The notes under the pieces: generated by a model | Told to the model about the DNA's origin: nothing | Seen by the model: the letters and a program-made list of their open reading frames with translations, nothing else | The model's database searches: none | DNA from: Omphiscola glabra | Taxonomy: Eukaryota; Mollusca; Gastropoda; Lymnaeidae | Assembly (NCBI GenBank): GCA_964017045.1 | Contig: OZ024806.1 | Location: 5,662,488-5,726,487 of the forward strand | Reading direction: 5' to 3' | Length of the DNA: 64,000 nt | Program-made: the position numbers and the translations under genes | Shown here: positions 11,651 through 23,640 of the stretch, piece after piece | Layout: every line of letters starts with the position of its first letter | Numbering within the stretch: the first letter of the stretch is position 1

Positions 11651-13317
11651 CTATGAGGTTTGATTTCTTTACCCAATTTACAGGTTGTTAATTCTAGTTT
11701 CAAATCTGTCACTAAATATTTACAAGCAAATGTGTCTAAAAACAAGGGATTAGCTTCGAATAAAAAAACAATTAGGCATGTTAATACATGTTATATATAT
11801 CTATAAATATATATCTATACATGCATATGTCTTTCTATGTTCATTTTGGAAATTAAAAGAACAAGACATAATATAATGGTAGTTTGACACATCTTGGAAT
11901 AATTAAGTTACTAAAGCAGCGGTTCCCAAACTTTTTTTCCTTGGTTAGACTTTTTTCTTTTTTCCTCATCCCACATTAACTTTTAAAGAAAGTACAATAA
12001 TTATTCATTAACTTTAAAATAAGAGGTATTCATTTGATATGCAAATAGTCCAATGTGGCTCTTTAAATTATAAGCAGCTCAAAATGATCCTTGAACTTGT
12101 TTCATGGATCCTATTTTGTTTTTAAAAATCAGGCTCAAATACGGATATAGCGTCAAGCTCATTGTGATATTTATTCTCAATGCATATATGTTTCCAAATG
12201 ATTTATCATGGGGTAATATGCGGGACTTCTAGTGTAAATCAATTTATTTACTAGAAAGACGTCCATTATCGATAATAGGTAATTTTGGGACACACAACAA
12301 AAACTTTGTACAGATTTTCTCGCCAGTGCACTGGTCCTAGCCTCACAATTTTTGGATATGTTGTTATTTATACATTCATCTAAAACTTGATTTTTTTATT
12401 TTAACTTTATAATTTCCACAAAAAAATTATGAATGAGTGAATCATGCTATTATTTACCTTAAATTTTCAAAGTCAAACCATCAAAATTTTTTCTAAAAGA
12501 AAAGCGTCAAATGAACAACAAACATGTCTGCTTTAATTTAATTATTGAGGGCCGAAGTAGAACTTACTAACAAAACTAACATCTGCAAAAAAACACTTAA
12601 ACAACGCTAAACGCTGTAAATTAAAATGTGGAGCTCGCGATTTCAACAACAAAATACAATACCCATTTTTCAGGTATTTCCAGGCGATACAGAAGTGCCT
12701 TTTGTATATTTTTAATTTTAGGTACTTAACTAAAAATTTCAAAGTTGTTATATATTAATGAAACTTATGTTTATATCATTAGAAAGGACTGAGTATTTCC
12801 TTTCAATTGATATGATACCAAGTTTAATTTTCTATCTTAATTAGAAAAAATGTTATTGCATTTTTAGTGTCAGAATTTGGCCTTATATTAACTTATTTAT
12901 AGCCTTAGCGAAATAATTCCAAAAATTCTGTGAATGAAAAAAGACATCTTTGACACTCACAATGCGATACCTTTTTTGTCAGTAAAGTTCAAGCTCTGAA
13001 ATTTTCAGCGCATTTCAATTTAAGTATTGGGCTTTAAATTCTTTAAAAATAAATCATTGTTATGCAAATACTAAAATAAATATATTAATAATGCGTGGAC
13101 GTGGGATTTGATTTGAACAACAGAGGCCAGAGGATAAGTAAATGTCATTAAAAATGTAGTGCTTGTTCTCAATACTTAAAATGCCATTAACTTTTTTACA
13201 TGTAAAATTAAGCCTTCAAATTTTCAGCATAGTTTAATTAGGCATTAGGTATAGGGCTGAAATAATAAGCCATTATCATATTATGACCCATAAATGCCAT
13301 AATCATATATTATTATT
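11651..13317. other. AT-rich sequence with one hAT-type terminus
   Basis: At 11917 CAGCGGTTCCCAAACTTTTT is a clear hAT-style terminus, but its partner end was not identified. Between about 12890 and 13260 two diverged copies of a ~200-bp AT-rich unit containing AAATTTTCAGC are visible. No genes. Confidence 0.4.
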
Positions 13318-13680
13318 ATTATTAGTTGTCTTATATAGCGTGGTACCCCAGCCTAAGGCTGGGCTCACCGCGATGTACATAAAAATATTAGAAAAAGAGA
13401 CATAATCGTGACAATAAAATGCATTTATGAATTTATGTAATAAAGAACAGCTGTATAAAGACAAAACAAAAACTAATGCATATTCACCCCATCCACCCCA
13501 GAACTTTAGCATGACAAGCCATGGACGGCGGCCAGCAGCATCGTTTATCCCCCTACCAGCCCCCCCACCATTTTTGACTGAAATACTAATAATTTCTAAT
13601 AATAACATAGTATAGTATATAGTATAAGTATAAATAGTATAATACACATTTCCTGATTGTCATGTCCCCCAGCCCAAGTC
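13318..13680. repeat. Dispersed repeat with 'AGCCTAAGGCTGGGCT' hairpin
   Basis: An ATT microsatellite leads into TTATATAGCGTGGTACCCC and a palindromic AGCCTAAGGCTGGGCT. The style matches dispersed molluscan repeats. No coding capacity; assignment is by recollection of similar repeats only. Confidence 0.35.
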
Positions 13681-14631
13681 CTCCATGGAATGCTCATTAT
13701 AATACTGACTTCTAAATCCCTAAAGTTGAAAGTTAAAGTGACGACTAATCTAAAGAAAAACGAACTAAACTAAATCACTAATCACGTAAACATTCAATGA
13801 CAATGGCCTTATTAAGTTAATTAAGTCTGAAGTCTAAAAATGGGGTTAACGAAAATAATTTTCGCAATATTATATTAATATGATCTTTAGAATTGAACAA
13901 ATGTACTGAGCGGACGTCAAAGGAATTTTAAATTGTATTTCACCCATTTACTGATTTACCATAGGAATTTTAACACTAGGGTTATTTTTTCATAGACAGG
14001 ACGACTTAATATTTTGTCAAATTAGGTATCTACGAATCTAGGAAGATTTTCAAGGGGGGCGCCATTTTGTAAGTTTTATCGCTCAAATTAAAGGTTCCGT
14101 TCAACTCCGTACACGGAGATAGTAAAGCATTCAATTTATTGTAATTATTACAATGGAACTGAACACAGCATCAAAATCAATGTCGGTTCTAGATAAATAA
14201 ATTAATATTAAGAGTTTCGATTATAATATAACTTCTATTATTACTTAAATTACTAGTAGATTTAATGACATTACCTGAAATAAAGGTTTTTACGATTTCT
14301 GATAATTTGTGCAACTTACTCATGTTTACGAAATTTAAAGTGTAGGCAGTAGTCCTGAGTAGTAGTGGTAGCCTTTTGTTTCCATGGTCCATGTTCATTT
14401 TATTTCAAGTTATTAATTCACTTAAGGGTTGTTCATTTAGGACGTCCGCAAAAAAAAAAAAAAAAAAACCCACAAAAAAACTAACAAAACATCGTTAGGA
14501 TCGTCCATACGCGTCCGCATGAGGCTTAAACCCCACCCCATTCCCTTTTCTGGTTGCGGTCGTGCGCACAATTGAAGGAATAGATTATATAATAACGATT
14601 ACAGCCTAAATTGAAAAGAGTCACTAGATTT
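13681..14631. other. No recognised feature
   Basis: AT-rich, with a poly-A run near 14450. No exon or repeat boundary could be supported. Confidence 0.4.
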
Positions 14632-15010
14632 AGGGGGCATCCATTAATTATGTCAATAAAATAGGGGGAGGGGGTTTGGAAATTTTTGACTATTGTTGAC
14701 AGGGGATGGGGGAATGTTAATTGACGTCAACGATCATGTTTTCTATATTTTAAATTTAAAGTTTAATTTTAGTCTTAATAATTGACTGATTATTACATTA
14801 TTTTAACAAATTTAATGAGTCTAAATAGTCATATAATTTTTAGGCTTTTAACAATATAAGATTTATTTAATGTGTGTCTGTGCACTGCAGATGGCTGGTT
14901 AAAATGTTATTACCCATTGTTAGTGCAAGATAAGTCAAACGGTGGCCTCTCTTCACGTGTAGATTCTGTCTGCCGCAAATGACTAGGGCGGTACCGTATG
15001 CAGAGTTTCT
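14632..15010 (+). mobile_element. Truncated DNA transposon, CATCCATTAATTA family
   Basis: Starts AGGGGGCATCCATTAATTATG followed by a G-rich stretch, then tracks the element at 30842-31970 for about 370 bp (shared words include TATAATTTTTAGGCTTTTAA and CAAATGACTAGGGCGGTA, or nearly so). It stops before the region that carries the ORF in the other copy. The right terminal repeat is missing. Confidence 0.7.
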
Positions 15011-15239
15011 TTCAGGCATGCCTTCGGCCACCCACCGGAGCACGTCAAGTGCCCCCCCCCCCTTTTCCCCGGGATGTGTAAGAAAATATTATTTGTCAAT
15101 AAAAAATACTAAATTTTAATTTTTATAACATTTGTAAAAAGTAGGCTAATAGAAATGTATGCCTTTCATCGAGTTCAATTAATTCGGAACCAATAAAACA
15201 TCGTTTTCTCTCAATATGTATTGATGATCCATATCGTTC

Positions 15240-15545
15240 AGATGTATTTTATTACAGGCTTACAGAATTCGATCATAAACATCGATTTGTTTTGGAAATT
15301 GGCCGCTCCTGATCATAAGCCAAAACTTACTTTTTGTTGTTCGCATGTATCGGCATTTTTTATTTATTTGTATTTTGCAGATTCACAAGTTGAAAGACTT
15401 TAATAACACTATATTAAACCACCTTTACGTCTTAATAAAGGTCTAAACATTCAATATAGTTCTTGCTAAGTATTAAACATGTACAATATGTTTTCAAATT
15501 ATATTTCATCATAAAACCATGACTGTTAAAGTAGAGATAAGTCTT
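15240..15545 (+). repeat. hAT-related repeat, 5' internal region
   Basis: Diverged but collinear with 26655-26800: TTACAGAATTCGATCATAAA, GCCGCTCCTGATCATAA and TTTTCAAATTATATTTCATC recur in the same order. Because a hAT transposase remnant follows at 16200-16736, both copies probably derive from one hAT family. Confidence 0.5.
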
Positions 15546-16199
15546 AATTATAAAATGTATATATTAGCATCCAACTTAAAAAACATTCGTTTTAGCATAA
15601 AAAATTTGAATGTACTCGATTCTATCCATGTAGAATGTAGGCCTATATTGAGTTAGATAAAATAAAAACGTTTAAAAAATGATATTTTAAAACAAAAATA
15701 AGGAACTTAACTTTTACATACAAATCGTGGACGGTTCATCAATTATTATTAAATCGAGTGCTTTTCTAATTTTGTAGTATAGTTTTGGGAACAACAGTGA
15801 CAGTGTAAAATGAAGTTATTAAATCCACAACGACCTTTCTCTTTTTAATATCAGAATAATGAACAATCTTTCCCAGCTATTTGAACGCATTTCAATAAAC
15901 AACATTTTTTTAGATGATAATCCAATACTGGGTATTAGAATATATAAATGAACAATGTTTTTTAAAAAAATATATAATTCCGAATATCTCGCAAATTCCA
16001 TTTTTTTGGTAGTAGTCAAAAATAAATTCTATGGAATTGATTTTTAAAAAAAATGTTTTATATTATATATCTAAGAGGAAACTTCTAAAAGTTTGTAAAA
16101 GCACGGATCGCTTGGTGAAACTGTGCACTGGTCCGAAGAGGTTGTTGAATTGCTTGCAAATGACGAGGATATAAACATGAGTTCCATCCTATAATTCAT

Positions 16200-16736
16200 T
16201 GAATGTTTATGTTTGCACCTGGACTCTCGTTTCCCTAAAAATGTGCTGATGCAATGGCGAATATTTGAGATATCTGCGTTAATCGACACCTCAGATTTTA
16301 AGCAGAACTTGCAGCACTGGTTTCTAGATATGCATTCCTGGAAAACTTTGACATTCTGCCGAAAGTTAAGAATACAGTATCGTAACTTAAGGTGTGTGCT
16401 TGCAGAAAAAATGAAATGTGGGTTGATGCGCAGACTTTCGACGAGATGGTTCGATTTGTAATAAATAGGAGCAATTTGGCGACATTGCCATTCTGTTGGA
16501 TATTTGTGATACATTTCTTGCATCAAGCGCCGATTGTGAACATGAATTCAGCCTAATGAAGAATATAAAATCTAGAAATAGGCTGGAAGACTTACATTTA
16601 GACATGCTTATGAGGATTAAATTGTATCAGAATGATGGACATCAGATCAACCTTGACGATATGTATAAAAGATGGATATCATTGAAAATCAGACGCCAGG
16701 ATACCTCCAGAAATGAGTCAATCAAATGACAAGCGG
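16200..16736 (+). pseudogene. hAT transposase C-terminal remnant
   Basis: The frame at 16496-16729 reads FLASSADCEHEFSLMKNIKS followed by RNRLEDLHLDMLMRIKLYQN, the C-terminal dimerisation region of hAT transposases (A-DCE-x-FS-x-M ... RNRL ... L-x-x-LMRI). Upstream, 16213-16460 gives LDSRFPKNVLMQWRIFEI in another frame. At least one frameshift and several stops separate these, and nothing N-terminal (BED finger, first catalytic D) is recognisable. It ends at a TGA near 16730. Confidence 0.75.
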
Positions 16737-16974
16737 GCCATTAGTAGTGCGGGTGTGCTGGAATGTAGTTGCTTGACCCAATGACGGGATCAAAGAAATA
16801 AATATAGCTTTGATTGAACTATGGTGACATTTCTGATTATAATTATTTAATTATAGTTCCTTTATTTATTTATATAAAAGTTTTTGCACTTAAGTTCATT
16901 TATGTAATTTTTGTGTGTGTGTGTTTGTGGGCTGTAAAATTTTGCGCACAAAAAATTGATACGGTAAAACTTTG

Positions 16975-17170
16975 AACCAGCAAAGAGGGAACATTGCTGG
17001 GGCACGCCACAATTAAAGTGAATTCAGTTTATGTATGGCACTAGCATCACAGACTCTTAAAAATGTCCTTCCTCTGATCAAAAAGTCTAATAGAAACATT
17101 GAATTCAACTATACTCTAAAATGCACCTCATGATTTTAAAATAATGACAACAAAATACGAGGAGAAGGCT
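16975..17170. repeat. Diverged relative of the 28071-28484 repeat
   Basis: Shares GGGGC-CGCCACA, GAATTCAGTTTATGTATGGC, CTGATCAAAAAG-type and CACCTCATGATTTTAAAATA words in the same order as the tandem unit at 28071. Non-coding here. Confidence 0.5.
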
Positions 17171-17189
17171 CCCCAGGCCCCTTAACCAC

Positions 17190-17480
17190 CAAGATGCATC
17201 TTTCTTATTATTTATGCCTTTTACCCCGTCTTCGGCATAGGGTGTCTACAAGAATTTTCCATTCAGCTCGGTCCCGTGCGTTCCTTTCCAGTTGCTTCCC
17301 TGTGTACCCCACACTTTGTGTGTCTGCCTCTAGCTCGCGTCTCCGTGTATTTTTAAGGCTTCCTCTCTTTCTTTGTTCCCTGTGGATTTCATATTAAGGG
17401 TTGTCTGGTGATGTTATCTGGGGGTTTGCGGAGAGTGTGCCCTATCCACATCCAATTTGCAACTCTGTGCTACATGACCT
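17190..17480 (-). mobile_element. LINE 3' end, minus strand
   Basis: On the minus strand one frame reads RDRAEWKILVDTLCRRRGKR, the C terminus of a non-LTR retrotransposon ORF2. It closely matches the plus-strand remnant ending near 55660 (DEWKILVDGLCHRRDKKA). Several stops and frameshifts lie upstream. Confidence 0.75.
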
Positions 17481-17974
17481 GGCGCCGTCCTAGGGGCCAT
17501 CCATAAAACGACGCCACGCTTGTAAAAAAAGGGGGGGGGGGTCAGATTTTTGTGACGATGTGTGACGAGGGGGAGGTCAAGCAATGTGACATGAAAACTA
17601 GAATATTGTATTAAAGAATTGCACTTAATAACCCTAAATTACAGACATTTTTAACATATTCTTTTATACAACAATCATCATTATTTTATTTTTAAAATAC
17701 TATCACTGAGAGAATCAGTATAGTTATGTGAAGTCCGAATAATGGTCTCTAATCAAGTTACAGGACACCAAGGAGGAGTGGACTTGCAATGCCAGTTGTG
17801 AGAATTTATGGCTCAATGTGGACACAGGAGTCATAGAATTTGACCAGGCGACCACGGGAAAGGGAATTGAAAGATAACAATGGTTGACCTGGGGGTGGGT
17901 GGGTGGTGGTAAATGCTCTAGGGCAGGGCCCCGAGGGGGGGGGGGGGTAAGGTATCTTAGCACATGCTCTAGGG

Positions 17975-18851
17975 CAGGGATTCTTAACATTTTTTGCAGC
18001 CCTGCAGGCCCACTCCGTTTTAAACACCCCCCCCCCCCCCAAACACGTATAAATTATATTGTAATAAAATTAAAAATAATTAATTTTAGCTATCGTAGTT
18101 TTATTTCTTTCATTAACTTTATAAGCAAGGGAAAAAATTACCGAAAAAGCAATGCGCCAACAAAATTCAAAAGAAAGACATTTAATGCTGCTAATCAAAA
18201 TGCATACAAACAATTTTTTTTAAAAGCAGCAACAGCTAGCAATGGCAGCAATTACAATCAGTGGCGTAGCTAGGGTTGGTGTCACCCGGTCCAGTAAGCT
18301 CGTGGTGTCAACCACCACCCCCTCGACTTCCACGATGTAATTCTTCTTGTTTAACTTAATCCACAGTATTGAAGGTCAGGAGGTAAATGTATTTTTAAGA
18401 ACTGTGAAATGTACTTAGAACCGCTAATTGTTATTGTAATGTTATCAAAGGATAGTTTTACTTCTCAGAATTTAGATAATTATAGCTTCCTGTCACATAC
18501 AAAAGTTACCGAACACTCAATTTGACGTTGAAAAATGGTCAAAACGATGTGTTGCTGACATAAGGTAACCTAATTGCTGACGTGTCAACTTTGAAATTTT
18601 AACAAAAGCGTATTTTGATTGGTTACATGAGTAGAAAATATACGTGTCATCTGTAATCCTTTTGTGGATTTCGGTTAGACCAAGCAGTGTTTGCTCTGTA
18701 AATACGTAATTTTTCAATTTGATGTCACCCCCTGAGATGGTGTCACCCCCGTGCGGTCCACAGTCCCCTAGCTACGCTACTGAATACATTTTTCTGGTCT
18801 TCCACACTTCAGGGCTGGGGATGTACTTTTACCGCTGGATAAGAACCACTG
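17975..18851. mobile_element. hAT element, CAGGGATTCTTAAC type
   Basis: Ends CAGGGATTCTTAACATTTTT at 17975 and, reading inwards from the right, CAGTGGTTCTTATCC. The 8-bp flanks CTCTAGGG (17967-17974) and TTCTAGTG (18852-18859) match at six of eight positions, as expected for an aged hAT target duplication. A second hAT element is inserted inside it. Confidence 0.7.
18259..18782. mobile_element. hAT element, CAGTGGCGTAGCTAG family, nested
   Basis: Terminal repeats CAGTGGCGTAGCTAGGG and CCCTAGCTACGCTACTG, with GTGTCACCC words repeated just inside each end. Flanks ATTACAAT (18251-18258) and AATACATT (18783-18790) agree at six of eight positions. No transposase coding. Confidence 0.75.
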
Positions 18852-19109
18852 TTCTAGTGAAATGTTTCTGACACAGGTGCAGTAATTTGATATCCACGGG
18901 AGGTGAATTTCTTTAGGAGTTTGTAAAGGACAGTATTGGACACATGACTTTTTAAAGTGTGGGGGGGGGGGGGGGTGGTGTAGAGATTTGTGACGTTATA
19001 TTTTAGGGGGGGGGTGTCTAACTTTTTGTTTCGATTTGTGACGATGGGGGAGGGGGGTAAAAAATCGGAAAAATTTGCGTGACGTCATTTATGGATGGCC
19101 CCCTATCTC

Positions 19110-19590
19110 AAAGTGCTCATGACGCCTTATGTACCCACTAGATAACTCCGCTCATCCGATAGTGGCAAACTCTCGATACCACGTGTTCGCCTTGAGACTT
19201 ACGGAAGGCGCACTTTCGCATTTGCTGGCCCAACAATTTGGAACGTCCTTCCTGTCGCTCTCAGAAACAGCCAGACACTGGAATCCTCCAAAACCGGTTT
19301 GGAAACACATCTATTTCGCAAAAACCTGTTGGGATGATGGTGTCTACCAGCTTTTCCAGCTAGCTATTATCTCCTAGATGTATATTGGCTTGTGTTGTTT
19401 ATGGTTGCAAGGGATGAACGAATTTGAATGGGAATGCTCATATGTAGTTTTTGTAATGTTGCGTTTTGTATTTCAATGTGGTAAAATACAGATTGTTTCA
19501 TTTCTCTTTTAATATGGTTGACTTTGTACCACGCTTCGAGCCTTTGGGGATGAAGCGTGATTTTCAAATATACTTTATTATTATTATGAT
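19110..19590 (+). mobile_element. Non-LTR retrotransposon 3' end with ATT-type tail
   Basis: Across frames the translation gives 'LRSRYHVFALRLTEGAL'-like and HLFRKTCWDDGVYQLF-like pieces. This is the usual ORF2 C terminus of CR1-like LINEs, where a short 'PTIWNDLP ... LKTHLF' block precedes the stop. A ~190-bp 3' UTR follows and ends in TTTATTATTATTATGATT. Frameshifts make it a dead copy. Confidence 0.6.
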
Positions 19591-19591
19591 T

Positions 19592-20040
19592 TCTTCAGCA
19601 ATACGTTCCTGGTGTGTCATTTCCAGTAAGTCTTTGTTGGTGATGATGTTTGGCCATTTGATATTCAGGATCTTTCTCAGGCAAGTGTTTATGAAGGTCT
19701 GTACATTATGCGTAACGGTCGCTGTAGTTCTCCAAGTTTCGTCCCCATATAATAGGACTGTTTTGACATTTGTGTCGAACATTCTGAGGAGTCAGCTCCT
19801 TTAACTCCCATATTTTCTTTAATATCACACCTGCTGACCTAGCCGTTCCAATTCTAGCCCTGACATCCGCTTCCGATCCACCATTTATGTTAATGATGTT
19901 GCCTAAGTATGTGAAGGCTTCCATTTCTTCAGTGCATTTTCTACCAGAGAGATATGCTCTTGAATGGCTGATTTTATCTTTATGATCTTTTTCAAATAAA
20001 AGCAAGATTCATCGGCGCCCTCGATTTCTACCCTACATCC
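19592..20040 (-). mobile_element. LINE ORF2 fragment, minus strand
   Basis: Minus-strand frames give AFTYLGNIININGGSEADVR then ARIGTARSAGVILKKIWELK and TVLLYGDETWRTTATVTHNV. This is the region after the reverse transcriptase palm of the same LINE family found at 49790-50186 and 55086-55660. The frame breaks near 19790. Confidence 0.75.
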
Positions 20041-20247
20041 CGATAAAAATGATCGATTATTTTGGTGACAAGAAATACACTGCATAGAGGCGTAGCTATT
20101 AGTGCCACCATGGAGGCCAATAATTTTTGCCGCTTTCACTTTCATGATGCAAACTGTGCAGTTGTCCGAAAATGCAGATCCTCCATATAAAGAAAAAGAG
20201 ACACCTTGGTGAATAATCTACTCCTCCCCTTTTTCTACACCTCTGGA

Positions 20248-20392
20248 AGGGGCGTAGCTAGAGTGTTTGGCGACAGGGGATATGATTCCCTTCTACGCCC
20301 CTCCCCCTTCAACCAATTATTTTCCACCATTAAATACCACCAAAGCCCATTTTAGTGCCCCGCTAGTCTGTCACCACTTAGCTACGCCTCTG
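20248..20392. mobile_element. hAT-type MITE, GGCGTAGCTAG family
   Basis: Left end GGGGCGTAGCTAGAGTGTTT, right end the complement of CAGAGGCGTAGCTAAG. The family is that of 1484-1710 and 50252-50429. The left CAG is mutated. A single extra end of the same type (GAGGCGTAGCTA) lies at 20088. Confidence 0.65.
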
Positions 20393-20574
20393 CCACTGGT
20401 AACTGGCACTGCCCCCCTCCGAAAATCTGAACCCCCCCCCCCCCCCGGGAAAAATGTCTTAAAGAAACACTGCCCCCATTCTTTTTCAATGACTTTTAAG
20501 AACGCTCTATATTTTGTACCATAAATTCTATGCTAATAATAACACAACAGCATATTTTTTTTTAAAGTGTTGGA

Positions 20575-20765
20575 TACGAAATTTGTTGCAAGATGGCAGC
20601 CATCGAGTCTTATTTTGATTGCTTTGACTCTGATACCTATAGCTACTATGAAAGCTCAGTGAATAATGTTATAAAAATTCAGGTAGTAATAGTATCCTCG
20701 GCTAATTAAGATAGATCGTACCTCATTTCATTAGGTTAGGTTTAGGGATAGACTTAGATTTCACT
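20575..20765. repeat. Diverged relative of the 40844-41049 MITE
   Basis: Shares CAAGATGGC-GCCAT near 20590 and AGATAGATCGTACCTCATTTC with TAGGTTAGGTTTAGGGATAG near 20710-20755, the same words as the 40.9 kb element in reverse order and orientation. Ends are not both preserved. Confidence 0.45.
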
Positions 20766-21279
20766 GCTATACAATTAATTCATTTTAACAACAATTTATC
20801 GGTAAAAGTTCAGTTCAGGTGCGTATATTATTTCTGATCGAATTTCGTATTTTCACGTGAAAAGTTAGTTTAATTCTTTATAAAAGTATTTTTTAAAGTA
20901 AAATAGCATCTTTTAGTTGGAATATTAAAACAATTTAACAAGTTTTACGAGAGAAAAAAAATACATTTTTCATGAATCTTTTGTCCATTACGGAGCCATT
21001 ATGGTAAATCTAGGATAGCTCTTCTGTCTTCAAAGATACGTTATAAAAGTTGCCCAATTGGATGTATCTTGATTAAAATAAATGTTTTAATAACTTTGAG
21101 TTTACTAGATGTTGCACGTGATTGTATTCGGAAAAAAAAATCGTCGGCTGCAGCCTTTTAATTCACATTGATTTTGATATTAAGCGAAAATGTAAAAATA
21201 ATAATAATAATAATAAAAAAACGCTAATTAATTTTTCTCCTATATAAAAACACATTATTACTTTTGTAAGCCTTGCGTT
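20766..21279. other. No recognised feature
   Basis: AT-rich, with an ATA/AAT microsatellite near 21195. Confidence 0.4.
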
Positions 21280-21600
21280 CCCTGATGAGATTCCAAACCC
21301 GTTTTCCAATGGTATCCCGTTGCTTGGAGGGATCATAATGAGATCCTGATCTGGGGTCGGGATCCCGTTTCTTAGTGAAATCCCGATCCCATGAAATCCG
21401 ATAGGAACCGATCCATTTGTATCCCGATGGGATCCCATTCACGGTGGGATCCGTTCCCGGTGGAATCCCGACCCTGGTGAGATCCAGATTCCATGGGATC
21501 ACGGTCGTGGTGGGAACATCTTCTCCGATGCTATCCCGTTTCCCGATAGAATCCCGATTAGGTCCCGTTAACCAATGGGATCGCGTTACAGGACTATTTT
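21280..21600 (-). repeat. Degenerate GGGATCC minisatellite
   Basis: Around 17-18-bp units related to GGGATCCCACCGGGAAC, here in complement orientation (ATCCCGATGGGATCCCATTC and similar). The same units form 24205-24835 and occur in the 3' parts of the Helitrons at 45055-45150 and 46340-46540. The open frames in it are low-complexity by-products. Confidence 0.75.
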
Positions 21601-21939
21601 TAGCGCCTTGTGTACATACTATATAGATGGCCTCTCCTCGCGTTTGTTTGCTTTGGTGCTGTATGACGTAATTTTGTGACATAATTATTTCTTATGGTCG
21701 AACCGCAGCGAGAACTAGAGAATGCATTCTTAACTGTTCCACTTCCTCGCAGCAATATTAGATTTCGACATATTTTATTGGATTGGGGGGGGGGGGCGGC
21801 AGCTTTGAAATCTTTTTTGTAGTAGTTATGCGAGTAGTTCTATGTTATATGTACTGCATATTAATTTATTTCTTTTTGTTCGTCCGTCAACATCGACTAG
21901 GAACATACAGTCATCGGGTTAGGGGGGAGGGTGGGTTAC

Positions 21940-22335
21940 GGTGAGTTCGTAGGTGGCTTGCTAATCCGATCCGTGCTCGGAATAATCTCTGGCACCGTGG
22001 GCAGGGGATAGTTGCTTCAGTCAGTGATTTAATATTGCTCTTTCAGGCTAGCCTGCGTGTCTCATTTGTGGCTATCCTACTGGCTTCATAAGATTTAGCC
22101 CCCTTCTTGACCGCTGATCTCTACCTGACTCTGTCCTGAGCTGTCTGCTCCCATTTAGTAGTGTCGATGCTGAAGGCCTTCAGTGCCACTTTCAGTGAGT
22201 CTTTGTAACGTTTTTTTTTTACCTCCTTGGGGGGCGCTTGCCTATCGTGAGTTCTCCATAGAATATATGTTTAGGGAGCCGGTGGTCTTCCATACGGGCT
22301 ACGTGTCCCATCCATATTTAATTTTAAGGTACACA
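21940..22335 (-). mobile_element. LINE ORF2 C terminus with zinc-finger-like motif
   Basis: On the minus strand: [20 protein letters not shown], then KKRYKDSLKVALKAFSIDTT, and finally PCPRCQRLFRARIGLASHLR-THR. This C2H2-like tail is typical of a family of invertebrate non-LTR elements. Stops interrupt the frame. It abuts a different LINE at 22385. Confidence 0.75.
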
Positions 22336-22384
22336 TATTCTGGTGATGGTCTGAGATTACTCTCTTACGACCCCGGCTACTACA

Positions 22385-23545
22385 TTGGCTACCAGCTAAA
22401 TCTCTTGAGCTGAGCAATACAACATTTTCCTCACGTAGGGTTCTCCAACCGCCCTGGCTTCACCCGGGTCATCTAGTGAGGGACATTCGGTCAACAGGTG
22501 CGCTAGTGTCTCCGGGATCAGGCTGCAATGATAGCATGTAGGATCCCTATTTTTGTCCAGCCACCAGAAGTATGTGCTTAGGGCACAATGCTCGGTGCGC
22601 ATTTGCGTCACTAAGCTCTCTTGTCTGCGGCCTAACCCCCACCATTGGTCCTGTTTGCTAGGAGTGGGCAAATTTGAAAAGACGCCCCTGGCGGTCGTGT
22701 TATCTGCCCACTGTCTGTTCCACTTCGTCCTGAAGTGGTCTGCCAGCCAGTTTTTATTCCCAAATAAGTAATTGGTACCTGTGTTTGAGGCTGGGTAGCC
22801 CCGGTTTTCGATAGAGTGTCCGCTTTCTCATTGCCACTGACGTTGACGTAACCTGGGTATAGCTTCAAGATCTGCATCAAAATTTGATGCTGCAGTCCCA
22901 TAGGGCCTAAGTAGTTCCTGATTTTGTGCCTTGCCCTGCTGGGTATAGTATGAGCGCACCATACCCAGAAGTACCCTCTCAGATTGGCAGAGCCGTCCGT
23001 GAAAACGTTCACAGGTATTTTGCAATATATAGCCATGATCTCAAGTGCAGCCGCCTCCCGAACATGTTCAGGTCTAGGCTTTGTCACTGCTGCATCCGCC
23101 AAGGCCAAATGTATGGAGGGACGTGAGGGTTCCGCGTATGGCGGAGTGACTGGGATTAGGGTCAGACATTCTCTATTTTGGGGCAGGTCGACTGTCCTTT
23201 CCAACTCCACGAACTGTTGCATGAAAGAGGATCTCTTTAGTCGCCTGCCCGCCATTCAGTTGTTCTGTATCTGGATCGGCGGTTCCTTCTCGTTTAGCCG
23301 ACGGTACATCTGTACGGTACTTTTTCCCTCCTTATTTCTAGCGGTTCTACATTGGCCAAGACCTCTACAGCAGCTGGGTGTATGGTCCTGAATGCGCCAC
23401 TGATGAGTCTCAGAGCCTGATTCTGGATTTGGCCCAACTTTTCCAATGCGGCCTTGCTTGCAAAGGATTGGACTGGCATGCTGTAATCCATCACCGACCT
23501 TAAACTGCCTGGCTCTAGGAATAGAGCTCTAAGCATTCTTGCGCC
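22385..23545 (-). mobile_element. I-clade-like LINE fragment with RNase H
   Basis: Minus-strand frames in order: FASKAALEKLGQIQNQALRL and NVEPLEIRREK (end of the RT region); VNVFTDGSA (first RNase H aspartate block); PGYVNVSGNEKADTLSKTGA (RNase H histidine/aspartate block); then TEHCALSTYFWWLDKNRDPT and CYHCSLIPETLAHLLTECPS, the CCHC-like C terminus. Frameshifts separate the pieces. RNase H after the RT points to the I group, to which snail nimbus elements belong; the exact family is inference. Confidence 0.8.
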
Positions 23546-23640
23546 CGCGCCGGATAATGATGGATATATGTGCCAAGTTTGGTCAAGATCCAACATGCCA
23601 TGTAAAAGCCTTTGTGGAACAAACAAACAAACCCATTTTG
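23545..23640 (-). mobile_element. Helitron 5'-end fragment
   Basis: Matches 890-980 and the complement of 43690-43790: ATAATGATGGATATATGTGC, CCAAGTTTGGTCAAGATCCA and AAAAGCCTTTGTGGAAC. It directly borders the I-like LINE. Confidence 0.65.

Larger units (their letters stand above)
17491..19105. mobile_element. DNA transposon, CCATCCATAAA terminal repeats, 1.6 kb
   Basis: Left end TAGGGGCCATCCATAAAACG ..CGCCACGC, right end the complement of TAGGGGGCCATCCATAAATG ..CGTCACGC. Each end is followed inward by G-runs and GTGACGA words. The superfamily cannot be named from the ends alone. The interior carries no transposase and is occupied by a hAT element (17975-18851) that itself contains another (18259-18782). 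Confidence 0.75.

Noticed and set aside
16071..16605. Minus-strand frames of 151 and 72 codons
   Set aside because: They overlap the plus-strand hAT transposase remnant, which has recognisable family motifs; the minus frames do not.
21163..21682. Open frames rich in G-I-P-S-D repeats
   Set aside because: They are translations of the GGGATCC minisatellite, open in several frames because of its composition.
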